Source of the DNA: Mercurialis annua
Lineage: Eukaryota; Streptophyta; Magnoliopsida; Malpighiales; Euphorbiaceae
DNA length: 64,000 bases
Reading direction: 5' to 3'
NCBI RefSeq assembly: GCF_937616625.2
Contig: NC_065574.1
Span: 3,100,001-3,164,000, forward strand
The notes below the pieces were generated by a model. That model was not told the DNA's origin and searched no databases. It worked only from the letters and a program-made list of their open reading frames with translations. Below, piece by piece: positions 1-11,596 of the stretch; the first letter of the stretch is position 1, and each line of letters opens with the position of its first letter. The position numbers were made by a program, and so were the translations under genes.

Positions 1-109
1 TTTGGTTTTTTCACCTCCAAACTAAAAGTTTGGTTCGGTTCAATTTGGAAATTTTTTAAACCGAAAATATCAAAAAAAATTCAACCGAACCGACCGATAC
101 TCACCCCTA
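1..109. mobile_element. Right end of a hAT-like non-autonomous transposon, cut by window start
   Basis: The stretch is rich in the words GGTTCGGTT and AACCGAACCG and ends in ACTCACCCCTA. That is the same terminal style (reverse complement TAGGGGTGA) as the complete element at 4159-5129. Only one end lies in the window, so its length and target duplication cannot be read. The family assignment is by similarity to the complete copy. Confidence 0.5.
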
Positions 110-1966
110 ATTATTACAAAGAAAATGTCAAAATCGAAATTAATGCCCAATTTGGTATCTTGTTCCCGCGTTATTTCTGCTAATATAACCGTTTATTAGC
201 TGTCAGCTCAACTCAAAGCCGAGCTATATTTTTCAGTTAAGAAGCGGTGACGTTCGTGTGCGGTGGTCCCCACGGTTTCCCACCCTCTCGAGCTTGTATT
301 ATTGTTACTCGCCCACACGTGAATTCAACACACTTATTCACACGTGGCGTCGTATTAGTGGGCGGTTACCTGTATAGATAGCCGTCTCCCACATGGGGGA
401 AATCAAGAACGGTGGTAAGAGATGGGACCATTTTGATAATTTTGTTGAGCTCTTTGATTTAATTTTGAACCATTATTACTGTATTTGGAGTATATGTATT
501 GATTTTAAACAATGTCCCTATCATATTTTGATCATTTGATGTATATTTTTCTTCATCGTCAAATTTTTATTGAATCATTTTTTAGATTATGACTTTTTTT
601 GTCTATTATGAATATTTACATATAACTCAGTTAATATCTCAAATATTTTTAGTTTGTAAATTAATTTTAAATTTTAACCTTTTTAAAATTGTGATTTAAT
701 TTGAAATTTACACTTATATATAACAATTTTTTCATTCATTTTCTGTAACAAAAATTATAAAAATAAAGGGTTGTTATAACCTTACATTTATAACATGGAA
801 TCATATAAGTCAAACTTAATCTATATTGATAATTTAATCCAAAATATAGTCAAATTTAATCTATTTCTATGCTGATTTTAAAATGTTTATATTAATTTTA
901 ATATATTTGTGTTAAATATTTTCAAGGTGCATGTGAGTTGTCATGCGTTATTCTAACTTAAATGGTTCAAAATGTATTCATATATTTAATTATATAAATT
1001 TTGCCTCTCGCACGATATCTATCCAAATCGTATAAAATTCAAGATATTATCATAACCTAAATGGTTCAAAACACCAAGTTGAGATCTATTATAACATTTC
1101 ATATATCAATGTACCAAAAATAAATATTTATATTAAATATCTTCAACGGTTGTTTTTCACACACTCTAATAATATATAAATTGGAATAATCAAAGTTGTA
1201 TTGAAGAGTTATAAATTACATTATTAAAATAAAATAAACTTAATATATATGAGATTGTCCTATAAATTCAAAAATCAAGATGACTCTTTATTTAAAATTA
1301 AAATGTAGTCCACTTCTTTTTCGAATTTTGTTTCTCTTTTGGGGTTATCATGTAGCTTCTTTTGACCCTCCTTCACCATTCTTATGGAGATAGTATAGAG
1401 GGTTCATAGCTACTCCTCTTACTATAAGACGCTTACCTAATCAACATTTCGATATATGATTGGCACTTACAAGAAAAATTATATGTAACGGATGATTTTA
1501 AAATTTATAATAAAGAATAATCACATAAACAAAACAACCCATGATTTACTAAGAAGGTAAAGGAAATGGATGAAAATAGAAAAAAAAAGGAAGAGATAAA
1601 AGAAGGTGGTCCAAAGGGGGCATGGAACCAAAAGAGGTCGGCTAAAATGGATCAGCCCAACCCCACTTCTATTACTCTCTTCCCTAACCCCAACTTTCTT
1701 TTAATTCCTCTTTGTTCAGTTCATAGAATCTGCCTCTAAACTCCATGTCGGCCAAAAGTCAAGATAATGAGACCTATGTCATTATTCTGACCACCACCAA
1801 ACTGCCACCAATTCAGCGGCCGGGAAAGGGCATTTATGACAACTCCAAGTTTGGGTTGATATTTATCTTAATTTTTATCCCTTTTCCACCAAATTCATTT
1901 GATTATTCGTAACCAAAACAATTTCATTCTTTTGTTTAAATATGACTGATAAGTTAATAACAAGGT
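110..1966. other. Gene-free AT-rich intergenic DNA
   Basis: No credible coding frame, splice pattern or RNA gene was seen in this stretch. It is AT-rich with short poly-A and poly-T tracts. A somewhat GC-richer part at about 230-420 contains CACGTG-type words (ACACGTG near 315 and 341). I draw no functional conclusion from them. Confidence 0.5.
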
Positions 1967-2591
1967 TGTAACGCCTAATGAGGGCGAATCAACCTCACCA
2001 AAATAGAGTATTGCTAAGTCAAATAATGAACTGGCATAACCGAGATAAGATGCGGATAATCTAGAAGTCAGAACACGCGAACAACTTGGAGCTCATTATT
2101 CATCAAAAGAACTTGGAGCTCATTGCTCGTCGATAACTCGGAACCTGTAGGCCGCATATATTCTCTTGTCAACTCATTCGAGAAACCAAATGCACGAGCT
2201 CATACAAGAAAGCTGGCGACGTTATCATAACTCGGAGAGCATGCGTGCGTAACAAATTAGAAGAGATCACATAAAATCTTATGACACACATGAATGTTTC
2301 GCGCGTCGCGTGCATCTGCCGCACCAACTAGGACAACAAAAAGGTGGGACCAGAGAGAGAAGAAAAGAAGGTTTGCAAAAGTCGGCCGATATAAACTATC
2401 TTATGTACAAATCTTGAAGTACTCTTGTTTTCACACTTAGACAATATTTTTTTCTCTTTTCTCTTCTTTTCCTCATTAAACTGACTTGAACTTCAGAGCT
2501 AACAGCTGGTGAAACTCCATTGGCGTTTCTTCTGACCTCTGTCTGATATGTATCCTCGAGTGGATTAAGGACAACTCAGACGTGATTTACA
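1967..2591. repeat. Possible solo LTR or LTR fragment
   Basis: The stretch starts with TGTAACGCCTAATGAGGGCG and ends near GTGATTTACA, so it has the TG...CA ends usual for LTRs. It is more GC-rich than its surroundings and has a pyrimidine-rich tract near 2445-2475. No 5-bp target duplication flanks these limits (AAGGT on the left, ATGAC on the right). The call is therefore weak and the borders may be wrong. Confidence 0.25.
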
Positions 2592-4150
2592 ATGACGAAC
2601 ATCTATAATGTGATCCTTCAGCTCAATGCCGGAATTAGAATTTAATAGTCTAGTCAAAATTTATCTAACTATTTAATGTATTTTTTATTTTCTTAATAGT
2701 TCTGAATTTATTAACTTTCATATTGTCTTAATTTCACAATAAATTATATCTCCTCTCTTCAAAATAATCCAAAAGAATATGAAAACTTCTGAAAATTTTA
2801 ATGACAGCCAACACGAAAATCTATCACAGACTTAAGGTGATTCTGTCTTGTTTGAACTTACTCATTAAGATCAACTAACTCATATTTAACAGTTTTAATC
2901 AATTTAAGGCTAATAATTTATATTTTTAGGTTAATCAGATACATTTATTTTATTTTTAACCCTAAATTGGATCATCATGGTCTCTTAATTCGTCCACTCC
3001 ATACAATTTGAGAATTAATAGAGAATATTATTTCTAATTGATTAATACATTTAAGTACGAGTTAATTAATTTTTATTCATTAATTTAAGGACTGTAATTA
3101 CCCTTTGCTTATTATCGCAATAAAATGATTCTGGTGAGAAATAGATAGAAATAGAAGGAGTTGTGTGAAAATGACCTTAAAATTGATTATGATGCATGAA
3201 AGTGATATATTTGGCAAGATACAATGAAAGGGCCAATAGCCCAAAGGATGAGGATAACAAAAGGGGCCTTATCCTTGCTTTCAAACGAAGGGTCACTGTC
3301 CTTAACAATTTCTAGAACTGCCTCTTATAATTCTCCAAGCTCGCTCGCTCGCTCGCTGCCCCAGGGTACCCATTCCCATGTGTGTAGGACACTTGGTCCA
3401 CTTCATTTCATGTCTACTTGTCTACATCTTTTCATTTTATTTATTGTTATTTTCAATTCTAAACCTTATTCTATGATTCTTGCACAAAGAACATTAATCA
3501 CTTGCATGGTAATTAAATTTGATGATCAATTGGAGATAAAAATTTAGCAATTTTGTGACAAAACTATACCTGTTTATGAACTGTTTAGACAGATTCGAGC
3601 CGAACTCGATCGGAAAATATCCTTTTTATCCTAATTCTATTGGACTTAATCTTTTACATGTAGATTTTATTTTGATACGAATCCAATTCGAAGTTAAAAA
3701 TATAACCTATAAATTTAAACATAAAAACGGACTTAATAAATATTTAGTCTCAAACTATCTTAATGAGAAATAAATAAAAGTGGGTACACGGCTCATACAA
3801 GATATATGCACTGCAAATATGTGTACCCTAAATGTCCATAAACTATTCATAAATGTTAAATTGTAAATTATCTGTAATTTTTTTTAGAATAACTTAGTTC
3901 TCTATGTCGCTATTTGCGCGTCACTTATTATGCCAATTTTGATGATGCGGTGTTTCAACTGAAGTCATATATATGATTGTCTAAAATTTAAATTTTTTCT
4001 TCGCGATATGATATGAAAATTTTAGATGTTCAGATACGATTCCAATTGGCACGCCACATTATTAATTGACAGAAATGACGCATGAATAATGATATAGTTT
4101 TAAATTATAGGATAATATCGATGGAAAAAATAGTTTAAGGTGAATTGGTG
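2592..4150. other. Gene-free intergenic DNA
   Basis: Nothing coding is supported. A 107-codon open frame at 3224-3547 has no recognisable domain and ends in low-complexity sequence, so I treat it as chance. A short CTCG microsatellite lies at about 3340-3357. Confidence 0.5.
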
Positions 4151-4158
4151 CAAATTAC

Positions 4159-4870
4159 TAAGGGTGAGCACAGTTCGGGGGTATACGGGGATTGACAAAT
4201 CTTCAGAACCAAACCAAAAGTCGGGGATATTAAAAATTGGATCTCCGGATCCGTACCAATAATCGGCTCGGTTCGGTTAAGAGATTTTATTTTTCGGTAC
4301 GGTTCGGTACGGGAATTCGGTCCTAATAGTTCGGTACGGTTCGGTACTGATATCTCTAGAACCACATATATTGTTTTATTTAAAATGTGATCTCTATATA
4401 TTATAATATATTATTTTGACATTTAAAATTAATTAGCTATTTTCATTCATTTTTGTTATATTTTCAACTATCAAAAATAAATAGTCATCAATAAAATAAA
4501 AAGGCACAACATATATATTATCGTTCGATTTTATATTAATTTTTTGTTTATTTGATAAGGGTACTTTTATCTATTCCAAGTCTAAAAATTTATCATTTTT
4601 GTTAAAACTATATAATTTGGTCAATGATATAAAATAATAAATATATGTTATTAATATCAATTTATAAAAAACACTTTTAATAATTATTAAAAATTTGACA
4701 AATTCATATAATTTTCATTGAAATATATAAGTAATTTTGTTTTTATGTAAATTAATAATTTATATATATATAGACTAATATTTTTAATATATATTATTTA
4801 ATTTTATAAAACAATTTTAATGTTTAATAATTCAAAATTAATACGAATATAATAATCAAATGAAAAATAG

Positions 4871-4924
<54 letters not shown>

Positions 4925-5129
4925 GGTTCTTTGGGTATAAGTTCGGTACTTTGGTTCGGTACAGTTCGGTTCGGTTCTCGGTACGGTTATTTATAAAAGA
5001 TCCAGAACCGTACCAATAAAATTTTCGGTATGGTTCGGTTCGGGGAAAGTCAATGGTCAACGGATATTTTTCGGTCCTGGATATTTTCGGTTCGGTTTTG
5101 GAGATATCCAGGATCCGTGTTCACCCCTA
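4159..5129. mobile_element. Non-autonomous hAT-like transposon (971 bp) with 8-bp TSD
   Basis: The 8-bp direct repeat CAAATTAC lies at 4151-4158 and again at 5130-5137. The ends are inverted: TAAGGGTGAGCAC on the left and, read from the right, TAGGGGTGAACAC. Both terminal regions are packed with CGGTTCGGTAC-type words, and the centre is AT-rich with a pure (AT)n run. There is no transposase frame. An 8-bp target duplication with TAGGGGTG-like ends fits the hAT superfamily. Open frames over it (4135-4365, 4824-5060, minus) are chance. Confidence 0.8.
4875..4919. repeat. (AT)n microsatellite
   Basis: An uninterrupted AT dinucleotide run of about 45 bases lies inside the hAT-like element. Confidence 0.95.
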
Positions 5130-5137
5130 CAAATTAC

Positions 5138-5817
5138 CCTCCATAATATAGAGAGTGTTTCTTCACTATAAGGCCCACTGGATACACGTCCAAACTCAGT
5201 CCACAATTGATCCAGCCCATCGGGTCTGAGTTCTGTTACTAAACGAAGTTGGGCTTCATTTCTTGCTATATAAACTGAAATCCAAGACATAACAAAAAAA
5301 CCCTAGCTGTGCAATTACAGAGCTATCCTAAGCACCATAATCTAAGCTGTAAGAACATCTGAATACCTTAAAATTACCGAAGAAGACGGCTTACAGATAG
5401 TACATCCGTATGACCGGATTGTACTAAAATGAGTGGATCGTACCGTACCAACGACCTTCTGTACTTTCTTCATCTCTCTATAATTTTGCTTCATTTCCTA
5501 CACTACCGCCTTCTACTATTACACCACGTGCTCCCATTACAGTTTAGTTCGTTAGTTTAGGACACAAAGCCATGCATAATCTTTGTTTCCTAATTTTAAT
5601 ATGTCACGCGCTTTCTAAGACACGTCTGGTCTTTATTTGTTTATTTAGCTACGTGTCTTTTTATAATTGGTTGACATGTATGTATTCTCTTGAAGTGAGA
5701 GTGGTTTTAGGAGAGGAAGATTTAAGGTGAGATCTCTTAACGAACTTTTAGTTAAGGATTGGGCAGATCTTTTTGTCAAAGAATACCAAACAAAACATCA
5801 AATTATGGTTTGAAAAA
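5138..5817. other. Gene-free intergenic DNA
   Basis: The stretch between two transposons contains a 77-codon minus-strand frame at 5057-5290 that overlaps the end of the hAT-like element and has no recognisable domain. I see no supported feature. Confidence 0.45.
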
Positions 5818-6105
5818 GACTTAAATAGCAATTTGCCCCCTCAACTTATAAGCAATGGGCAATTAACACACAAATTAACTTTGTGGGCAATTTAGTCATG
5901 AACTTATTATGGGCAATTTGTCTCCTAAACTTGTAAGTTATTTGTCCCTCAATTGGCAATTTACCCATCAAAGTTTAAGCTATTTTTTAAAAATGGGACT
6001 AATTGCCCATAATATGCAAGTTCATGACTAATTTGCTCACAAAGTTAATTTATGTGTTAATTGCCCATTGGTTACAAGTTGAGAGGGCAAATTGCTACTT
6101 AAGTC
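5818..6105. mobile_element. Mutator-like MITE (288 bp) with long inverted arms and 10-bp TSD
   Basis: The direct repeat GTTTGAAAAA occurs at 5808-5817 and 6106-6115. The element begins GACTTAAATAGCAATTTGCC and its right end read in reverse begins GACTTAAGTAGCAATTTGCC. The two arms match for roughly 90 bases with scattered differences, so the transcript would fold into one long hairpin. A 9-10-bp target duplication with long arms fits Mutator-like MITEs. No coding capacity. Confidence 0.8.
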
Positions 6106-6115
6106 GTTTGAAAAA

Positions 6116-7298
6116 TTAGGAAAAACTATACAAATAGTGTTCTAACTTTTTTAGATATGCTATTTGAGTGCTTGAGTATTATTATTACTAATTAACATTT
6201 TAATCTTTTAAGGATATATTTCAATGACTATTTTTGTTTGCCAAACTACTAAGAAAATTTAAAATTAATTTCGATTTCTTATATGGTTTGCCATCTAAAC
6301 CCAATGGTTGTTTAATTTTCTTTACCATATTATAATTTTAATTAATTAGAATCTGATATTATAGAAATAATCTTTTTTTAAAAAGACTCAATTTACTATA
6401 CGTTATATATAGATTGAGCTAATCACTTTAAAACACATCATTAAAATAATAGTATTAATGTAATTTTGTTTGCTAAAATTACTGTCCGTTTAATAATGTA
6501 TTTTAAAGCGATTGTTTCGGTTCAAAGATGACGTGGTGGACTGGTGATATTTTGTTAATTTACATAAACAAACTCATTACTTATTAATTTACTTAAACAA
6601 GTACCTTATTTTTCTTAATTTAGTTAAACAAGTACCTAATCTCAATGCTGAATAAGTAATAGTTTTTGGATGAGATCCCTTACTCTGTGTAATTTCAAGG
6701 CGACCCTCTTCTGTAGCCGAAATCTAACATTTTTGCCATATTTAATCCATTTATTAATTTAATTCAATCTTCACTTTAAAACCTTTCTCATTTCTCTTCT
6801 TTGACTGTCTGTTTTCTTTTCCCTTTCAATTCTCTTCTATTTCTTTTGTACATTCTCAGTATAATGTCATGTTTTCTTGTGATTTCCACCTGAATTTCAG
6901 CTTCATTTTATTCAATTTTGAAGTGGGTTGATTGTGAATTCAATAAAAGTTTGAATATTTCTCAAAAAAAAAAAAGGTTTGAATTAGTATCAATTGCAAA
7001 GATTTGATTTTTCAGGTGGGTAACCTGAAAAGTTTGTGTTTTTGTCACTTACTGTAAAAAAGACTGTAAAAATTTGCCATCTGGGTAGGCTTTAATTTTG
7101 GTTCTTGATCATTGAATTAGTTAAATTTAAGTTGGTTCATATACAATTAATTTGTGAGAAAGCTGCTATTTTTTATCTGTTGAAAGGAACTTAAGTAGGC
7201 CAATTGGATAGGGATTAATTTATTTTATAGTGAATTTTGCATCAAAAAGGACTCATTTGGATTAAAGAGTAATATTTTGGGGTAAATAAAGAAAAAAA
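6116..7298 (+). promoter_or_regulatory. Upstream region and 5' leader of ELF3
   Basis: No gene lies between the MITE and the ELF3 start codon, so this stretch should hold the promoter and 5' leader. A pyrimidine-rich tract (about 6780-6860) of the kind common in plant leaders is visible. The start codon context is AAAAAAATGGTG, with G at +4. I cannot place the transcription start or name individual sites. Confidence 0.4.
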
Positions 7299-10200
7299 AT
7301 GGTGAGAGGGGCAAAAGATGAGGACAAATTGATGAGTCCTATGTTTCCTAGGCTTCATGTTAAGGATACAGATAGAGGAGGGGCAAGAGCTCCTTCAAGA
7401 AATAAAATGGCTCTATGTGAACAACTCACTCAAAGGGTTAGCTCTGGTTCAATGTCTTCAAGCCATGTAAGTTTTCTAATGCTTTGATAACTCTAGGGAT
7501 TTTGATTAATTAGGATATAAGTAGCACGGACACTTTGTTAAATCAACGTTTTCTGTTTCGGAAACTGTCCGAAACTTGGTGTTTTGGATATGAAATTTCA
7601 TTTTTAACATAGAAAACCTTAAAATAACATAATTTCGTCATATGTCCATGTCCAAGTGTCCCGTTTTCCCGTTTCCGTGTCTGTGATGCATAATTAGGAC
7701 TTAAGAATGTTATCTTTACCGGACAATTCATGGTCAAGGTATGATCTTGGCTCTTTAAGCAATGCACTTAATGAGTTTGTCCTTCTGCTTAAATTATGTT
7801 ATTTATTTAATCATATATGAAATGGAAGTTCTTTGGTAACTTTCTGAATACTTATGGGATAGGAATATGAACTTTTTTACCTGAAAATTCATGGGGAAGA
7901 CATTGCCCTAGATCTTTAATCAATGAGTTTCCTCGTTTTTTCCGTTGTTGACGAGTTCCATTACAGGCGATCTCTAATAAAACCGTGACGACTGTAGGAA
8001 TACTTCCTTGATTTATTGTAGGAAAAGCCATAGGAATTCAAAGTTTACCCGGCAGAAACATGATCTCTGCTCTCTGGAAATAATGCACCTATTGTATTGT
8101 ATTTATTGCATCATGGCATTTTGCAGGATCTTGGATAAAGTAGTGATCCGTTTAGTCCCTTAATTTACTATAAACAGGAAAACTTGGTTTGGTATGGGAA
8201 GCACAATTATCACCCGTGTTTCCTTTTTATGATCTCTTGATAAAAGCTTGCCAAATTCATTTACTGTTTTGCATATTTCCCGACTCGGGTTGTGAGTGGT
8301 TTTGCACATTGTTCTTCTTGCTGTTGAATGACTAGTGATTTATATTCACAGGTTGGAGGCTATGAAAGAAGTGTTTTTAATTCCTCTGCTCCTTCAAATT
8401 CTGATAAATCCTTTTCTCATTCCTCTGGCGGATACAAGCTAAGCAGTAAGAGGACAAGCCAAGAGCGTAGGTCGATGAATTGTACTGATGGTCAAAGTTT
8501 GCACACTAGGCAGATTCTCTCATCAAGTGCGGAATGTAATTTATTTCAGTCGCACAATTTCTCCAACTCTAAAAAATTCGCTCGGAAAGAGACAAGTGAT
8601 TGTACTAACAGCAGTAAATACACTAAAGATTCAGTAAATAGACCGTTTTGGAACTTGAGCTTTTCGATGCATTTTCAAAATGTTTCTCATAAGCAGAAGA
8701 AAGGAACCGGCAGCACGGATCTAAGCCCCCGAGAGTCCATCAGGAACCAAAATGAAGAGCATATAAAAATCTCCGAGGTTTGTCATGATCCCAGGGAAAG
8801 ATCTGCTCCAGTCCCATTGATTCAGGATAAAGCTTCTGCCGACATGTCTTGTAGTCTAAGAACTGAGTCATTGAAGAGACCACATCCATCGTCATATCAG
8901 GAATATAGAAGCAGTTTGTTGGATGTCGTAAAAAGCTTACATGGTACAAATGCATGTGTAGATCAAGACTGTATCGCAATGCAGGATAAAATAGTTCGTA
9001 AAAATCAACTTTCGGTGGAATCTGCTGAGGGCATAGATAAGGAAAATGCTTCCGAGGGAAGAAGTGAGTCAAATTTAAGGTCTTCCCTTGTAGATGATAA
9101 TAGAAGCTGTAATATGATTGAGAATGTTAGTGAAAACCTTGAAGACAAACGGAATGAGTCTTTGCAAGTGGGTGACAATAAAAGAGACGAGGATCCCTCC
9201 AAAACTTCCGTTGCGTACTCATTATCTGGTTCGGATATTTCTCCTGGCGATGTAGTTAGAATAATCGGTGAGAAACAATTTTGCAAAACCAGAGCAGCGA
9301 TAGTCAAGTAAGTATCGAAATTTGTGGAATTTGTATTCTTTCTAAATAAGAATCCTTTATTTATTGTAGTTATTAATTGATCATTCCGTGCTCTTTGAAT
9401 TACTGGTAGTTATCTATAGGGAATTCTTTTTGCCATCTATGTTTGCACTGATTTTATTTTAGTTACTCGTAAAAAAGTAAATGTCGATTTTGTTTTAAGC
9501 CCCTGCGCGTGTACATCTGCTTATATGTTTTAGTAATTTGGTAAGAACAAGACCGGGAACCATATACATCTTAATCCTTTGACATTGTTGGTTTTTGACC
9601 CGACTTCTTTTGCCGTTGGTTTCAGTCAGCAAAGAGCATTCACAATCCAATTGTATGAGTTACACCGTCTCATTAAGGTACAGCAGTTGATTGCTGCATC
9701 ACCAGAACTACTGCTTGATCATAGGATATATCTGGGAAAATCTTCGTTAAAAACATCTCAGGCTAAAAGGGTTCCGATGGATAACGCTGTCGAACAACCA
9801 CCCATAATTTTTAGACAAAAAGATAGCTCTCAGAAACCATATGCTAGTACTGAATTTGCAGACGAAAATGCAGTTTCGAAACTTCCTCTTCCTTCTGTTG
9901 ATAGTGAAGCCGGTAAAGGACTTCATACTCAACAGTCAAGTTATGAGTCTCATTCCGGAGGTGCATTGCCAGCTGCTGTTGCTGCCAACGTCGAAACATC
10001 TAAATGGTGTTTCCCGCCGCCAGGAAATCAGTGGTTAGTTCCAGTCATGTCCCCATCTGAGGGTCTTGTTTACAAACCTTACACAGGACCGTGCCCTCCA
10101 GCTGCAGGATTCTTGGCACCGGTTTTTGGCAATTGTTCTCCAATAAGTTTAACTGGAGCTGGTGAGGACTTCATGAATGCAGCTTATGGAGTCCCGGCTT

Positions 10201-10691
10201 CTCATCAGCAAGAATTTGGAATCATCGCCAGCAACCCTTCTATAGATCGAACGTATTTTCCACCATATGGCACGCCAGTCATGACTCCCTCGTTCTCGGG
10301 CTCTGCAGTAAAGCAGGTGAGCCCATTCCTAGGATCCCATTCAGAGGATGATCGTTTATTATCAGTTGGAGACTTCAACTTTAGATTCCCACAGAAAAGC
10401 TCGCGTAACACGCCATCAAGTCCAATGACTCGAGTGATGTTATGCAATGTTGAGAAGTTCCAAGCATTGAAGGAAAGCGAGCTTCCAGGAAGTACTGTAA
10501 GTAGTCCCAGTGCGCTCCCTCTTTTTCCTATGGAACCTACAGTTCAGGAATCGGATCAATGTAGTCAAACTCATGAGCGACGAACACACGTGATTAAGGT
10601 TATTCCTCACAACCCTAGATCAGCAACAGAATCAGCAGCTCGGATTTTTCAGTCTATACAAGAAGAAAGAAAGCAGTACGACTATATGTGA
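7299..10691 (+). CDS. ELF3: EARLY FLOWERING 3 (ELF3) homologue
   Basis: ELF3 is the scaffold of the evening complex (with ELF4 and LUX), a nuclear repressor that gates light and temperature input to the clock and flowering. Three coding exons join cleanly: 7299-7466, 8352-9307 and 9626-10691, giving 729 residues, near the usual ELF3 size. The family's conserved blocks are visible: N-terminal [18 protein letters not shown] and [12 protein letters not shown] (residues about 5-45), [14 protein letters not shown] through [14 protein letters not shown] (about 348-395, spanning the second splice, which rebuilds NQQRAF), [14 protein letters not shown] with [15 protein letters not shown] (about 500-550), and the C-terminal VIKVIPHN plus [15 protein letters not shown]. 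The long polyglutamine tract of Arabidopsis ELF3 is absent; only a QQ follows the AYGVPASH stretch. Both GT-AG introns are standard. No break was found. Confidence 0.95.
7503..7710. repeat. Dispersed repeat in ELF3 intron 1, related to 62512-62720
   Basis: This part of ELF3 intron 1 shares ordered words with part of intron 1 of the methyltransferase gene at the other end of the window: TTTTTAACATAGAAAACCTT, TTAAAATAACA, TTTCGT, and a block of GTGTCCCGTTTTCCCGT and CCGTGTCTGTG. The copies are diverged and I could not define the ends. The class is unknown. The 74-codon minus-strand frame across it is chance. Confidence 0.65.
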
Positions 10692-11088
10692 ATTGTATAA
10701 TCCGCAAAAATGACACGGTTATCGAATGTACTTATGAATCTGTAATTCTCTTATACATATCATCAAAACAATTAAATGCATATTCATTTAATGAAAATAC
10801 AAGAAATAATGCCTAACTAACCGGTCCCTTAATATGAAATATTTATCATCCCAGAGTAGTGTTGTTACTGCCTCATTATTGATTTTTCAAAGCCATTGTC
10901 ATATGTATAGGTATGTTAGTTCTTTTTTGAATTTATTGAACTACAATTGAAAAAAGATGGAGAAGTATTTGTTTATATATACAGGTCAACTATTTGTACA
11001 ACTCAGACTGAGTATATAATTGCAGATTCAAAATAGTTATAGCATATACTGTTTTCAATCCTTATTGAGAGTAATAGCATAAAATTAA
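10692..11088. other. ELF3 3' flank
   Basis: The stretch runs from the ELF3 stop codon to the first transposon. It should contain the 3' UTR and polyadenylation site. AATAAT- and AATGAAAA-like words are present near 10790-10815, but no single signal is certain. Confidence 0.4.
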
Positions 11089-11588
11089 GGCCTAATCACT
11101 CAAAAACCCCTCACCATTAAACTTTTTTCAGTTCCACCCCGACGTTGAAAATTTATCAATTTTACCCACTTTTGAATTTTCCGTTTTCAATTGTACCCCA
11201 ATATTTTAATTTTTGTTAATTTTTTTACTTAAATGATGAAATCATTCAATTAATTAAGTCTAAACATGAAATTAAATTCTTTTTTATTCAAAAAAGTACA
11301 AATAAGTCCTTTATTTTTAAAAACTAACTGAAAACCATAATCAAATTAACACTAATTTAAATTCTTAATTAATTTAACTAAATTAATTTTTTTTTAAATA
11401 TACAATCAATATATGCGAGACATGGAGAATGTTTTAAACAAATTTCCAAACGCAAAAGACGTTAATTTAATTTTTCAGGGTACAATTGAAACACAAAAAT
11501 GCAAAATAGGGTAAAATTGACAAATTTTCAACGTCAGGGTATGATTGAAAAGGGGCTAAAAGGTCGGGGTTTTTTAAGACATTAGGCC
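11089..11588. mobile_element. Mutator-like MITE (500 bp), GGCCTAAT family, 9-bp TSD
   Basis: TSD TAAAATTAA lies at 11080-11088 and 11589-11597. The left end is GGCCTAATCACTCAAAAACC and the right end, reversed, is GGCCTAATGTCTTAAAAAAC. The interior has no coding frame. The same terminal family recurs at 29034-29409, 48381-52031 and, truncated, at 52220, so at least four members lie in this window. The 9-bp duplication suggests mobilisation by a Mutator-type transposase. Confidence 0.85.
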
Positions 11589-11596
11589 TAAAATTA

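Noticed and set aside
1967..2591. Confident solo LTR call
   Set aside because: The ends look right (TG...CA) but the flanking five bases do not match, so it is kept only as a weak repeat entry.
3224..3547. 107-codon plus-strand frame
   Set aside because: No recognisable domain, no splice partners, and the C-terminal half is low complexity.
8740..9307. Minus-strand frames of 100-110 codons
   Set aside because: They are antisense shadows of ELF3 exon 2.
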